NCBI GenBank assembly: GCA_958296125.1
Contig: OY282444.1
Coordinates: 3,133,623 to 3,197,622, forward strand
Reading direction: 5' to 3'
DNA from: an uncultured Poribacteria bacterium
GTDB lineage: Bacteria > Poribacteria > WGA-4E > PCPOR2b
DNA length: 64,000 nt
Each line of letters begins with the position of its first letter. The first letter of the stretch is position 1. The position numbers were made by a program, and so were the translations under genes. Below are positions 9,242-18,500 of this stretch, piece after piece. The notes beneath the pieces were generated by a model. That model was not told the origin of the DNA and ran no database searches. It saw only the letters and a program-made list of their open reading frames with translations.

Positions 9242-10378
9242 ATGGCAGAAATCAAACTTGAACGCCTCACAAAACGTTTTGGGGATGTCGTCGCCATCAA
9301 CGACATGAACCTTGAAATCCATGACCAAGAATTTGTTGTTTTCTTGGGGCCCTCGGGGTGTGGAAAAACAACCACGCTTCGAGCAATCGCCGGATTGGAA
9401 CATCCCGACGAGGGGGACATCTTTATTGATGGGAAGCGAGTAAATACGCTATCGCCTGCTGATCGGGACATCGCGTTTGTCTTCCAATTTTACGCGCTCT
9501 ATCCCCACCTGACCGTTTATGATAACATCGCGTTTCCCCTCAAAGCGGTAAAAGCACCGAAATCCGAAATTCAGGAACGGGTCAAAGTGGTTGCATCTAT
9601 TCTGCAAATTCAGGCAATGCTCGATCGGAAGCCGAGTCATCTGAGCGGTGGTGAAATGCAGCGCGTTGCCCTAGGACGGGCAATGGTCCGTAGACCCAAG
9701 GCGTTCTTGATGGATGAACCGATGTCGAACCTAGATGCAAAGCTGAGGGTAAACATGCGGACGGAGCTGAAACGCCTTCAGCACAAACTGGGAGCGACAA
9801 CGATTTTTGTCACCCATGACCAAGGCGAGGCACTGTCGATGGCAGACCGTATCGTCATTATGCACCAAGGGAGCTTGCAACAGATTGGAACGCCCCAAGA
9901 AGTATATAACCAGCCGCAGACCGTTTTCGTCGCCCAATTCATGGGAAGTCCAGCGATGAATCTAATCAATGGTAAGGTTCAGTCGCAGGCTGCTTTGACC
10001 CCCGATCCCATCAAGGGAGAAGAACCAGTCTTGCATCTGACCCACACAGATGTCTGGCTCAAGTTATCCGCGGCACAACTCTCACGCATCGGTCGATTGG
10101 ATGAACTAATCTTTGGCATTAGACCGGAACACATGATCGTCTCAAAGGAGCCGGGTGAAAAGGGGTTCAAAGCCCCCGTGCACCTTGTAGAGGCGTTGGG
10201 ATCGGTCAATATTATTGACATTTTTCTGGGTGAAAACCCGGAGACCGGAGACCTTGTCCTCCTCAGAGCCCGCACACACCCCGCATTCCGGCCTGACGTT
10301 GGACAACCCATTTGGTTTGATTTCGATGCCAAACAGGTTCATCTGTTCGATCGCGATACTGAGCAAGTAATTGCTTGA
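9242..10378 (+). CDS. ABC transporter ATP-binding protein, UgpC/MsmK-like
   Basis: ATPase of the carbohydrate-importer (MalK/UgpC/MsmX) class. Walker A GPSGCGKTT is at residues 36-44. The Q-loop is FQFYALYPH, where relatives usually have Asn for the second Phe. The ABC signature is LSGGEMQRVALGRA, Walker B is FLMDEPMSNLDA and the H-loop is FVTHD. The C-terminal ~140 residues form the TOBE/regulatory region with FGIRPEH. The frame stays open upstream to 9077, but that part lies antisense to alr; the ATG at 9242 begins the conserved protein. No permease or binding-protein gene is adjacent, so it may energise transporters encoded elsewhere. Confidence 0.88.
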   Translation: MAEIKLERLTKRFGDVVAINDMNLEIHDQEFVVFLGPSGCGKTTTLRAIAGLEHPDEGDIFIDGKRVNTLSPADRDIAFVFQFYALYPHLTVYDNIAFPLKAVKAPKSEIQERVKVVASILQIQAMLDRKPSHLSGGEMQRVALGRAMVRRPKAFLMDEPMSNLDAKLRVNMRTELKRLQHKLGATTIFVTHDQGEALSMADRIVIMHQGSLQQIGTPQEVYNQPQTVFVAQFMGSPAMNLINGKVQSQAALTPDPIKGEEPVLHLTHTDVWLKLSAAQLSRIGRLDELIFGIRPEHMIVSKEPGEKGFKAPVHLVEALGSVNIIDIFLGENPETGDLVLLRARTHPAFRPDVGQPIWFDFDAKQVHLFDRDTEQVIA

Positions 10379-10381
10379 AGA

Positions 10382-11293
10382 TTGCCTGATTTAGCAAAAA
10401 CCCTACAGCGACTCACACTAAAAGATAAACCCCTTTTCGATCGGTACGCCCGCCAAATGCCGGCGGAACTATCGCGTTACGCCTTCGCACCCCACTATGT
10501 ATGGCAAAACTTTTTCGATTTTTATTGGACAATAATTGATGACCAATTCTGTCTTTTTGCCAATCAGGACGGTGACTACTTCATGCCGACCCTGCCGATG
10601 GGGGTGTCGCTGAGTCAAAAAGTGATCCGCCAAGCGTATGCGTTCACCCTTAAAGTCAATCGTGCGAAGCAAATTGCGCGGATTGAAAACGTTCCGGCGC
10701 GTCTGATTCCCTTTTTTCGGCAGATGGGCTTCCATGCCATTCAGAAAGAGACGGAATACCTTTACGAAACAGATGCCCTTATCCAACTCAAGGGGGATCG
10801 TTACAAAAGTAAGCGGGCTGCTTATAACGTTCTGATCCGCAACCATCCTGCCGCACAGTTACAACCATATCAGCCCGCCCATCTTGTAGATTGCCTAGCA
10901 CTTTATGAATCATGGAAACAGGAACGATGGGGGCGGTCCCATGATGATGTTTACCGAGCGATGTTGGAGGATTCTTGGGATTCCCATCGCACAGGACTCT
11001 TGAACTATGAGGCGTTGAATTTAGTTGGCAGGGTCATTTTCATTGATGGCATCCTGAAAGGATACACCTTCGGATACCCCCTCAATAGTGAGATTTTCTG
11101 TATCCTCTTTGAAGTAACAGATCTCAAAATAAAGGGACTGGCACAATTTCTTTTCAGAGAATTTTGTCAAGAGCAAGCAGGCTATCAATGGATTAACACA
11201 ATGGACGACTCCGGCTTAGAAAACCTCAAGCGCGTAAAACTATCATATCGTCCTGCCAAACAGCTCTCATCCTACAATCTATTTCTACCGTGA
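10382..11293 (+). CDS. DUF2156 / LPG-synthase C-terminal-like protein
   Basis: Resembles the DUF2156 GNAT-fold family, related to the C-terminal domain of phosphatidylglycerol lysyltransferase and to uncharacterised aminoacyl/acyl transferases. Visible family features are the N-terminal region with FDFYWTIIDDQFCLF, the central KGDRYKSKRAAYNVLIRN and the late CILFEVTDLKIKGLAQFLFREF. The start is a TTG three bases after the ABC ATPase stop, so the two genes are coupled. No membrane segments are seen. Acceptor and donor cannot be told from sequence. Confidence 0.72.
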   Translation: MPDLAKTLQRLTLKDKPLFDRYARQMPAELSRYAFAPHYVWQNFFDFYWTIIDDQFCLFANQDGDYFMPTLPMGVSLSQKVIRQAYAFTLKVNRAKQIARIENVPARLIPFFRQMGFHAIQKETEYLYETDALIQLKGDRYKSKRAAYNVLIRNHPAAQLQPYQPAHLVDCLALYESWKQERWGRSHDDVYRAMLEDSWDSHRTGLLNYEALNLVGRVIFIDGILKGYTFGYPLNSEIFCILFEVTDLKIKGLAQFLFREFCQEQAGYQWINTMDDSGLENLKRVKLSYRPAKQLSSYNLFLP

Positions 11294-11327
11294 CCGAGGA
11301 CTGATTCAGGTTGTACTTTCTTTTTAT

Positions 11328-12128
11328 ATGATCCGGTTTTTTATGTTTTGCCACGATGTTATGAAATCCGCTTTAATTTTTCTCAACGGTCATTATGACC
11401 TCCGTTACCCTCAATTCTACAAGGGAGCCCTGACGTGGGCGGTGGAAAACAGGCACCCACTCATCTGCGCTGACGGCGGCATCCGCTTATTCACCGAACT
11501 CAACCAGACCAACGAAGTCCAATTTTTCCCCAGTCTCCTCATCGGTGATCTGGATTCCTTTGAAGAGATGCCGGCGGATACCGTTGAACAGTTAGAGCGG
11601 TCTGGCACACACATCGTCCGTGAGTGGGTTGGGCATGTGGACAAGGATGACACGGATGGACAGTTGGCAATCGCCTATGCAATCGTGGAATACGGTTGCC
11701 AGAGGGTTCTGATCTACGGTGGACTCCCTCGCCCCAACGGCTACGAAATGGATCACTTTCTCGGCAATCTGCAGCTGATGCGCTTAGGATTCCAACTGTT
11801 CAAGGAAAGTCCCTCCGGGATGCATGGGAACGGGCGCAACTGGCAAGCAGAGATGCGGGACCCACTTCAAACAATTCACTTTGTCGTTTCGGAGGTAATT
11901 TTAGAACGTAAAAACGAAGGCGTGCAACGGGTATCGCTCATTTCTGAAACTCCCAATGTCACCGTTGAGAACAGCGCGAATCTTCGATGGAGTTTGGACG
12001 GACTGCATGTGGATCCGATTAGAACAAACGCCTTGCGGAACGAGTTTGTGACAGGCGCGGATCAAGCGACCATCCGCCTCGCGGAAGGATCGGATCCAGT
12101 TTATGTCATCCATAATTGGTACGAATAG
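11328..12128 (+). CDS. thiN: Thiamine pyrophosphokinase (thiamine diphosphokinase)
   Basis: Transfers pyrophosphate from ATP to thiamine, giving ThDP. The catalytic-domain motifs are present in order: CADGGIRLF, LLIGDLDSF, then DKDDTDGQLAI, followed by a GGLPRPNGYEMDHFLGNLQLM block typical of the family. The C-terminal ~80 residues correspond to the thiamine-binding domain. The start is uncertain. ATG 11328 adds an 11-residue hydrophobic leader, whereas ATG 11361 begins MKSALIFLNG as in relatives; neither has a strong ribosome-binding site. No ThDP riboswitch fits in the 34 bases upstream. It converges with the next gene, 11 bases away. Confidence 0.87.
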   Translation: MIRFFMFCHDVMKSALIFLNGHYDLRYPQFYKGALTWAVENRHPLICADGGIRLFTELNQTNEVQFFPSLLIGDLDSFEEMPADTVEQLERSGTHIVREWVGHVDKDDTDGQLAIAYAIVEYGCQRVLIYGGLPRPNGYEMDHFLGNLQLMRLGFQLFKESPSGMHGNGRNWQAEMRDPLQTIHFVVSEVILERKNEGVQRVSLISETPNVTVENSANLRWSLDGLHVDPIRTNALRNEFVTGADQATIRLAEGSDPVYVIHNWYE

Positions 12129-12139
12129 CCCCTTACGCC

Positions 12140-13177
12140 CTACTGTCCCGTCGATCGAATCTCGACATTATCAAGCCCTTCCGCCAATGGCAGAGGAACC
12201 TGTGTCCCTGTTTTGTGTGAAATGTGCATGGCGGTGATAACTTCCAACGCCTTCAAACCGTCCCGCCCGGTCGAAACACTCTCCCGACCTTCCAGCAAAC
12301 AGTCAACCGCTTCCCGCGCTGCACTGTAGAAATAGTCGTCGAGGATGAGGGTTTCAGGCATGTTAGGGAGCGGCTGAAAGTCGTAGCGTGCGCCATAACC
12401 TTCGCTCGCTTCAACAAGGGGCCCATATTCCCAGATGCCGCGCCGTTCGCAGAAATGAATCTGTCCCGCCGTGCCCCCGATGATGACATCGCTGAGAGAT
12501 TCCCTGCGCGTCGGGATGCAGTTGATGAAGATGACCACGCCGCCCTCGCAGACAACCATCCCTCCACCGCCCGGATCAGCAACGGGTTCATCGCTGAGAA
12601 ACGCCGATACCAGCTTGGGTTGCGCTGACGTAAAGTAGAAAGCGTAGTCCACTGTATGCGTACCGTTGTGCAGCAAGGGACGGGCACCGGAGTAAGTGAT
12701 AGTTCGCACATCCCCCACCGCCCCGTCATCGACCATCTTTTTTAGCCTGCGGTAATGCGGCAGGAAACGACGCGTATGATCGACCGCCAACCGACACCCG
12801 TTCGCTTCGCAGGCTTCGACCATCTTCCGGCCCCACTCGACACTGATAGCGAGTGGCTTCTCCACCATAATTACCTTAATCCCCGCCTCTGCAGCCTCAA
12901 TGACCGGCTCGTGATGATGGAAGTTATGGGTGGTCACGCTCACGATGTCCAGATCCGCTTTTTCATACATCTCCTGCGCGGTGTTATAACGGTGCTCCGA
13001 CGCGATTTCCCATTCATCGCCGAACTGTTGCAGACGTTCAAGGTTAATATCGGCGATAGCTGCCAGTTCAACCTCCTCACACCGCCGGTAGCCGCCAGCG
13101 TGGGAATTGTCTCTGCCCCCAAGCCCCCCGACACCCCCGGCACCAACGATGCCAACTCTAATCTTCGGTTTTGACAT
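12140..13177 (-). CDS. Gfo/Idh/MocA family oxidoreductase (1)
   Basis: NAD(P)-dependent sugar or inositol dehydrogenase-like enzyme. The N-terminal Rossmann motif is VGIVGAGGVGG, with an extra glycine-rich insertion before NSHAGGY. The conserved EKP motif (VEKPLAI) is present, followed by the (beta/alpha) C-domain. It starts at an ATG with AGGAGG nine bases upstream. The tandem-GNAT gene ends 31 bases upstream on the same strand, suggesting one operon. Two more family members occur in the window at 26.1 and 59.7 kb. Substrate unknown. Confidence 0.88.
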   Translation of the reverse strand: MSKPKIRVGIVGAGGVGGLGGRDNSHAGGYRRCEEVELAAIADINLERLQQFGDEWEIASEHRYNTAQEMYEKADLDIVSVTTHNFHHHEPVIEAAEAGIKVIMVEKPLAISVEWGRKMVEACEANGCRLAVDHTRRFLPHYRRLKKMVDDGAVGDVRTITYSGARPLLHNGTHTVDYAFYFTSAQPKLVSAFLSDEPVADPGGGGMVVCEGGVVIFINCIPTRRESLSDVIIGGTAGQIHFCERRGIWEYGPLVEASEGYGARYDFQPLPNMPETLILDDYFYSAAREAVDCLLEGRESVSTGRDGLKALEVITAMHISHKTGTQVPLPLAEGLDNVEIRSTGQ

Positions 13178-13208
13178 TGAGATGTTCCTCCTTCAGTAGG
13201 GACCACTC

Positions 13209-14288
13209 CTATGTATTCGTCCCTCGGTTATGAGCAGCGGCAACCCGTTCTGTCTGCCACGGTTTTCTATTGCCGTAATAATCCCCCTCGCTTCTCAATG
13301 GGATAACAGCAGGCATCCACAAGGTGTAGACAAGCATATCTATCCAACGTTTTCCATCGTACAGTCGATTGTGCAAACGGGCTTCTTCGACAAATCCCAC
13401 CGCTTTCACCATCTTTTTTTGGTCGTCGTCACAGTCAGCGATGTAGATCTGTAATGCCTGAATCGAGAGGGCTTTCGCTTTTTCCGCAGCAGCGGTTAAA
13501 AGTTCAGGCCCTTGCTCGAAATAGCTTGGGCAGACACGAAAGCTGAGCGTAGCGATATGCTGCTCGTGAAAGGTGTCAAACCGCTTCAACACCGCTGTCC
13601 CAACGATTCGTTGTTCGCGATTTTCCAATACCACAAACGCGCCGTTCTGATCTTCGATCTGGCGCATCAGCCTCACAAAATGGCTCTCAAAGCGGGTCTC
13701 ACGGTAGGTCTGCGTGAAATAGTCCTTGATGAGCCAGCGCGGTTCCCGGTGATTATAAAGCACGGAGGCACGGGGCAAATCCCCCCACGTGGCATCTCGG
13801 ATTCGAGCCGGTCCGCAGAACGCCAGATAGGTCTGATCGAAATCCCCGGCATCGGGTGCGAGATAGCGCATCCCATCCCCTAGGTGATACCAGAACCCAT
13901 GTTTTTCATACAAACTGCCGGCGATGGGATTGGTGGTGCAGAGATAGAGTGCTATCCCATCATCGACGCGGAATCGCCGGATTAGGCAGTCCATTAGTGC
14001 CGAGGCAATGCCTTTGCTCCTATGTTCCTCTGCTGTTTGCACAAACTCCACGACACCGACATCGCGCGTGTCTGTTGGCGTATAATAGCTCATACTGCCG
14101 ACAACTTCGCCGTTAATTTCGCCCACAAAATAGGGCGTGAAAAGCCATTCGGTCAGCTTCCCGTTGAGCAGGTCGTCGCGTATATCGCCCCAACAGCTGA
14201 CTTTGCTAGCGTAGTCATGGAGGGGTGGGAGTAGGGTTTTGATGACAAGCTGCTCGCCGGTCCTTAACCTCACTATTTCTGTTGTCAT
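13209..14288 (-). CDS. GNAT acetyltransferase with two GNAT-like halves
   Basis: Two N-acetyltransferase-like modules in one 359-residue protein. The first half has the acetyl-CoA signature HRSKGIASALMDCL and NPIAGSLYEKHGFW. The second has a weaker copy (ATLSFRVCPSYFEQGPELLTAA, then GFVEEARLHNRLYDG). I chose the ATG at 14288 because GAGG lies 9 bases upstream; the longer frame to 14357 adds an unlikely leader. It is probably co-transcribed with the downstream oxidoreductase. Substrate unknown. Confidence 0.75.
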   Translation of the reverse strand: MTTEIVRLRTGEQLVIKTLLPPLHDYASKVSCWGDIRDDLLNGKLTEWLFTPYFVGEINGEVVGSMSYYTPTDTRDVGVVEFVQTAEEHRSKGIASALMDCLIRRFRVDDGIALYLCTTNPIAGSLYEKHGFWYHLGDGMRYLAPDAGDFDQTYLAFCGPARIRDATWGDLPRASVLYNHREPRWLIKDYFTQTYRETRFESHFVRLMRQIEDQNGAFVVLENREQRIVGTAVLKRFDTFHEQHIATLSFRVCPSYFEQGPELLTAAAEKAKALSIQALQIYIADCDDDQKKMVKAVGFVEEARLHNRLYDGKRWIDMLVYTLWMPAVIPLRSEGDYYGNRKPWQTERVAAAHNRGTNT

Positions 14289-14572
14289 AGCACGTTCCTC
14301 GATCTTATCGGTTATCAATGCCCCCGCATTGTAACACGATACCTGCTCTACGGTCAATCCAGTTTCTCCTCCGTTTTAGGGGAATTGCATCTGTATTGTC
14401 TGAATCAGGATTTTCAGGATTAACAGGATAAAGAGTTCGTATGAAATACCTATGCTTCTCCTGCATCAGGCTCCACAGAGGACACGGATAACCAAACAGA
14501 GCTGCTAGGTTGGCGTTTCAAGTAAAGGGAGGAGTCTCAAAGGTCTGTACGGGATCGGCTTCAGTATCTTTC

Positions 14573-14587
14573 ACATGCGATTGCCCT
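14573..14587 (+). repeat. Dispersed motif ACATGCGATTRCCCT, copy 1
   Basis: A 15-base match to 22218-22232, identical, and to 55527-55541 with one change. All three lie on the plus strand, intergenic and upstream of a promoter. Confidence 0.55.
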
Positions 14588-14607
14588 GCATTTTCATCGG
14601 AACCGGA

Positions 14608-14636
14608 TTGACACACCCTCCGTGCTATGGTATAAA
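14608..14636 (+). promoter_or_regulatory. Promoter TTGACA-N17-TATAAA
   Basis: Near-consensus sigma-70 boxes at 14608-14613 and 14631-14636 with a 17-base spacer. The predicted transcript would start near 14643 and lead into the GNAT gene at 14756. Confidence 0.7.
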
Positions 14637-14708
14637 ACCAACGGTGCTAGTTTGTAACTGTTGAGAAGTTCTCCAGTCAAAGATCGAGCGTGAAACGTGA
14701 AAACAAGT
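14637..14708 (+). repeat. Dispersed intergenic element, copy A
   Basis: Shares ACCAAYGGTGCTAGTTTG and GTGAAACGTGAAAACAAGT with 49070-49124. The middle part is of different length in the two copies. It begins inside the -10 box of the GNAT promoter. Confidence 0.6.
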
Positions 14709-14755
14709 TGTTTATGGGTTCAGGAGTGCAATGTGTCAACAGCGGGAGGATATGG

Positions 14756-15205
14756 ATGTCTGACGGGATAGCGATACGCTTTGCAAGGGTTGATGACTTG
14801 GACTTTGCACATCAGGATGGATACATTTCCGATGAAATGGTGAAGCGAAAAATTGAGTTATACGCTGCTTTGAATCCTGATCGCATTGAGGAGATTGTGA
14901 TTGCTGAGTGGAACGGCAAACGGGTGGGATATGTGCGACTTGAGTATTTGTGGTCAGTTGTGCCGTATATTGCGTTGATCCGCGTGTTACCGGAATATCG
15001 TCAACAAGGGATAGGTAAAGCTTTGCTTCGGTTCATCAAAACCTTTCTCCGTGACACGGGACACGAAGCACTCTACAGCTCATCGCAAGCTGATGAACCT
15101 GAACCTCAAGCGTGGCATCGGTACATGGGTTTTGAAGAGTGCGGGTTCATCGTTGGTATTAATGAGGGTGTCGGTGAGGTGTTTTTCCGTAAAAGCCTTC
15201 GGTAG
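14756..15205 (+). CDS. GNAT family N-acetyltransferase
   Basis: Single-domain GNAT enzyme of 149 residues. The acetyl-CoA binding motif A is LPEYRQQGIGKALLRFI, preceded by the beta4 strand YIALIRV. WHRYMGFEECGFI forms the usual end of the fold. The ATG at 14756 has GGGAGGA 3-9 bases upstream. The longer frame from GTG 14690 would translate the dispersed repeat and is rejected. A near-consensus promoter lies 120-150 bases upstream. Substrate not predictable. Confidence 0.8.
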   Translation: MSDGIAIRFARVDDLDFAHQDGYISDEMVKRKIELYAALNPDRIEEIVIAEWNGKRVGYVRLEYLWSVVPYIALIRVLPEYRQQGIGKALLRFIKTFLRDTGHEALYSSSQADEPEPQAWHRYMGFEECGFIVGINEGVGEVFFRKSLR

Positions 15206-15540
15206 GTTAAAGTGCATTTTGAAGAGGTACATTGCTGCTGCTCATCTGCGTATTTCTATGGGACTGTTATTCTTTGTTTACAGAGGTGTGAAAGTTTGAT
15301 ACAATTAAAATTTACACACTTCAGCGTGTAGTAGTGCAATTTAACCCACGTTCAGAATTGTGGGGGGCGGTTAGAAAATAGCTCCTCTTGTGGCAAGAAT
15401 CCTTTGGTTTTAGGCGAATCAAAGCGATGTGAACACCGTAGATTGATTTGTCCAGAGCCAGATTGCGGTTTTTGTTGTAAGCCGCACAGAGATGAAACCA
15501 ACCAGGGACACTCGAAAACGCATGATGAAGGGAGTAGCGT
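15206..15540. other. Intergenic region upstream of the WD40 gene
   Basis: I see no gene here. An AT-rich stretch at about 15290-15320 is followed by a weak hairpin around TACACACTTCAGCGTGTA. AAGGGAG just before 15541 is the ribosome-binding site of the WD40 gene. Confidence 0.4.
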
Positions 15541-18500
15541 TTGAAACGTTTACGATTCGCATTGATATTGACCTATTTGTTTTTGGTTGTTTTGGCAACC
15601 CAAGCCACCGCCCAAGACTACACCCAATGGGATTTACCTGAAGGTGCCAGAGCACGCCTCGGTAAAGGTTCAATATCTGGCAATATCGCGTATTCTCCCG
15701 ATGGCACCCGTCTCGCGGTTGCTAGTACCATCGGTGTCTGGATCTACGATACAGGGGACCATGCAGAGATTGCCCTGCTCACCGGGCATACGTCTAATGT
15801 TTATAGCGTAGCGTTCAGTCCCGATGGGCGGACGCTCACCAGTGGGAGTGGGGACGACACTATCCGTCTGTGGGATGCGGTGACGGGTGAACACAAGCAG
15901 ACACTCACCGGGCATACAGGTAGTGTCGGGAGCATAGCGTTCAGTCCGGATGGACGGACGCTGGCAAGTGGGGGTGGGGACAACACTATCCGTTTGTGGG
16001 ATGCGGTGACGGGTGAACACAAGCAGACACTCACCGGGCATACGTCTAATGTTAGGAGCGTATCGTTCAGTCCTGATGGACGGACGCTTGCTAGTGGGAG
16101 TGGGGACGACACTATCCGTCTGTGGGATGCGGTGACGGGTGCACATAAGCAGACACTCACCGGGCATAAGGGACTGGTCGGTAGCGTATCGTTCAGTCCG
16201 GATGGACGGACGCTTGCCAGTGGGAGTGGGGACGATACTATCCGTCTGTGGGATGCGGTGACGGGCGCACCCAAGCAGACACTCACCGGGCATAGGGCTG
16301 ATGTCGCGAGCGTAGCGTTCAGTCCGGATGGACGGACGCTAGCAAGTGGGAGTTGGGACGATACTATCCGTCTGTGGGATGCGGTGACGGGCGCACCCAA
16401 GCAGACACTCACCGGGCATACGGGGCGTGTCGTAGCGTTCAGTCCTGATGGACGGACGCTTGCTAGTGGGAGTCCTTGGGGCGACACTATTCGTCTGTGG
16501 GATGCGGTGACGGGTGAACATAAGCAGACACTCACCGGGCATAGGTCTTATGTCTGGAGCATAGCGTTCAGTCCGGATGGACGGGCGCTTGCTAGTGGGA
16601 GTGGCAACGCTATCCGTCTGTGGGATGCGGTGACGGGCGCACCCAAGCAGACACTCACCGGGCATACGGGGCGTGTCGTAGCGTTCAGTCCTGATGGGCG
16701 GACGCTTGCTAGTGGAAGTTGGGACGACACTATCCGTCTGTGGGATGCGGTGACGGGCGCACCCAAGCAGACACTCACCGGGCATAGGGGTGATGTCGCG
16801 AGCGTAGCGTTCAGTCCTGATGGGCGGACGCTTGCCAGTGGAAGTTGGGACGACACTATCCGTCTGTGGGATGCGGTGACGGGCGCACATAAGCAGACAC
16901 TCACCGGGCATAGGGGTGATGTCGCGAGCGTAGCGTTCAATCCTGATGGGCGGACGCTTGCCAGTGGGAGTTGGGACGACACTATCCGTCTGTGGGATGC
17001 GGTGACGGGTGAACCCAAGCAGACACTCACCGGGCATAAGGGACTGGTCGGTAGCGTATCGTTCAGTCCTGATGGACGGACGCTTGCCAGTGGGAGTGTA
17101 GACAGGACTATCCGTCTGTGGGATGCGGTGACGGGCGCACATAAGCAGACACTCACCGGGCATACGTCTTATATCGTAGTGTTCAGTCCTGATGGGCGGA
17201 CGCTTGCCAGTGGGAGTTGGGACGACACTATCCATCTGTGGGATGCGGTGACGGGCGCACATAAGCAGATACTCACCGGGCATACGGGGCGTGTCAATAG
17301 CGTAGCGTTCAGTCCGGATGGACGGACGCTCGCTAGCGGGAGTGCCGACGGTACGGTGCTCCTGTGGGAACTGATTCCCACTGCCATCACAATCACAAAC
17401 ACCACTGTGAGCATTTTACCCTCCCCAGTGCCCTCACCGGCTATCGGAGAGCGACTCACGTTATCGCTTAGTATTGCGGATGGAGAAAATGTAGTGGGTT
17501 ATCAAGCAAATGTGCGCTTTGATCCCACCGCCCTACGCTATGTGGAAAGTGCCAACGGCGACTACCTCGCAACTGGCGCGTTCTTTGTGCCCCCGGTGGT
17601 GGATGGAAATCGCGTGACGCTTGGTGCAACCTCTCTTGCTGAAGTCAGTAATGGTGACGGTACACTTGCCACCCTTACGTTTGAGGTCATTGATGTTAAG
17701 GAATCAACCCTTACCCTCCCTGAGGTAATCCTCACAAGCAGCGATGGTGAACTTTTGCCGCCTCCTTTTATTCGTATAGGTTGGATAGAACCCACAACGG
17801 TCCCTTCGTCCGCGATTGTCAGCATTACGCCCTCCACAGTGCTATCGCCATCTATCGGTGAACAATTTGTTTTCAATGTTGACATCACCGGCGGTCAAAA
17901 CGTGGCAGAACATCAACTCACTTGGGCGTTTGATAGCACAGCACTCGGATATATCTCAAGCAATCAGGGAGCCTACCTTGCTAGCGGGGTTGGCAACGGT
18001 GACGGCAGGCTTATGACTGGGACGTTTGAAGTCTTCGCTGTCAAAGCCTCAACCGTGAGCGTTTCTGGATACCTCATCGCCTTAAATGGACTTCGTTCTA
18101 TCCCTACCTTTGAAAGTGCAGCGTTGATTGTACCCCTTCTGGGAGATGTGAACAGAGATGGGGCTGTAAACATCTTAGATTTGGTATTGGTTGGTTCAAG
18201 TTTCACGCAAGGGGTCTCGGAAGGGGGCAATCCGGCGGATGTCAATGAGGATGGCGTTGTCAATATCGTTGATCTTGTCAAGGTTGCCGGTGCAATCGGC
18301 AGCTCAGAGGCAGCACCTAGTGCTCATCCAGAAACAGTTACGATGCTCACCACCACCGATGTCCAAGGCTGGATCGCTCAAGCACGGGGGTTAAACCTGA
18401 CGGATGCAACATCGCAAAGGGGAATTATATTCCTTGAGCAACTCCAGGCAGCGTTAACCCCAAAAGAGACGACACTGTTGCCCAACTACCCGAATCCCTT

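Larger units (their letters stand above)
14289..14755. other. Divergent intergenic region with repeats and a promoter
   Basis: No gene is seen. The region holds a short degenerate tandem repeat of CAGGATT at about 14390-14425 and the dispersed motif at 14573-14587. A promoter is at 14608-14636, and one copy of a longer dispersed element at 14637-14708 fills the leader of the next gene. Confidence 0.5.

Noticed and set aside
11294-11327. ThDP riboswitch before thiamine pyrophosphokinase
   Set aside because: The gap is 34 bases, too short for the aptamer.
15783-17350. Regular repeats suggesting a CRISPR array
   Set aside because: Units are ~126 bases, contiguous and in frame with no unique spacers; they encode WD40 blades.
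15670-17459. Five long minus-strand ORFs inside the WD40 gene
   Set aside because: They are repeats of one motif created by the 126-base periodicity of the sense gene. They have no ribosome-binding sites, and the plus frame has signal peptide and known domains.
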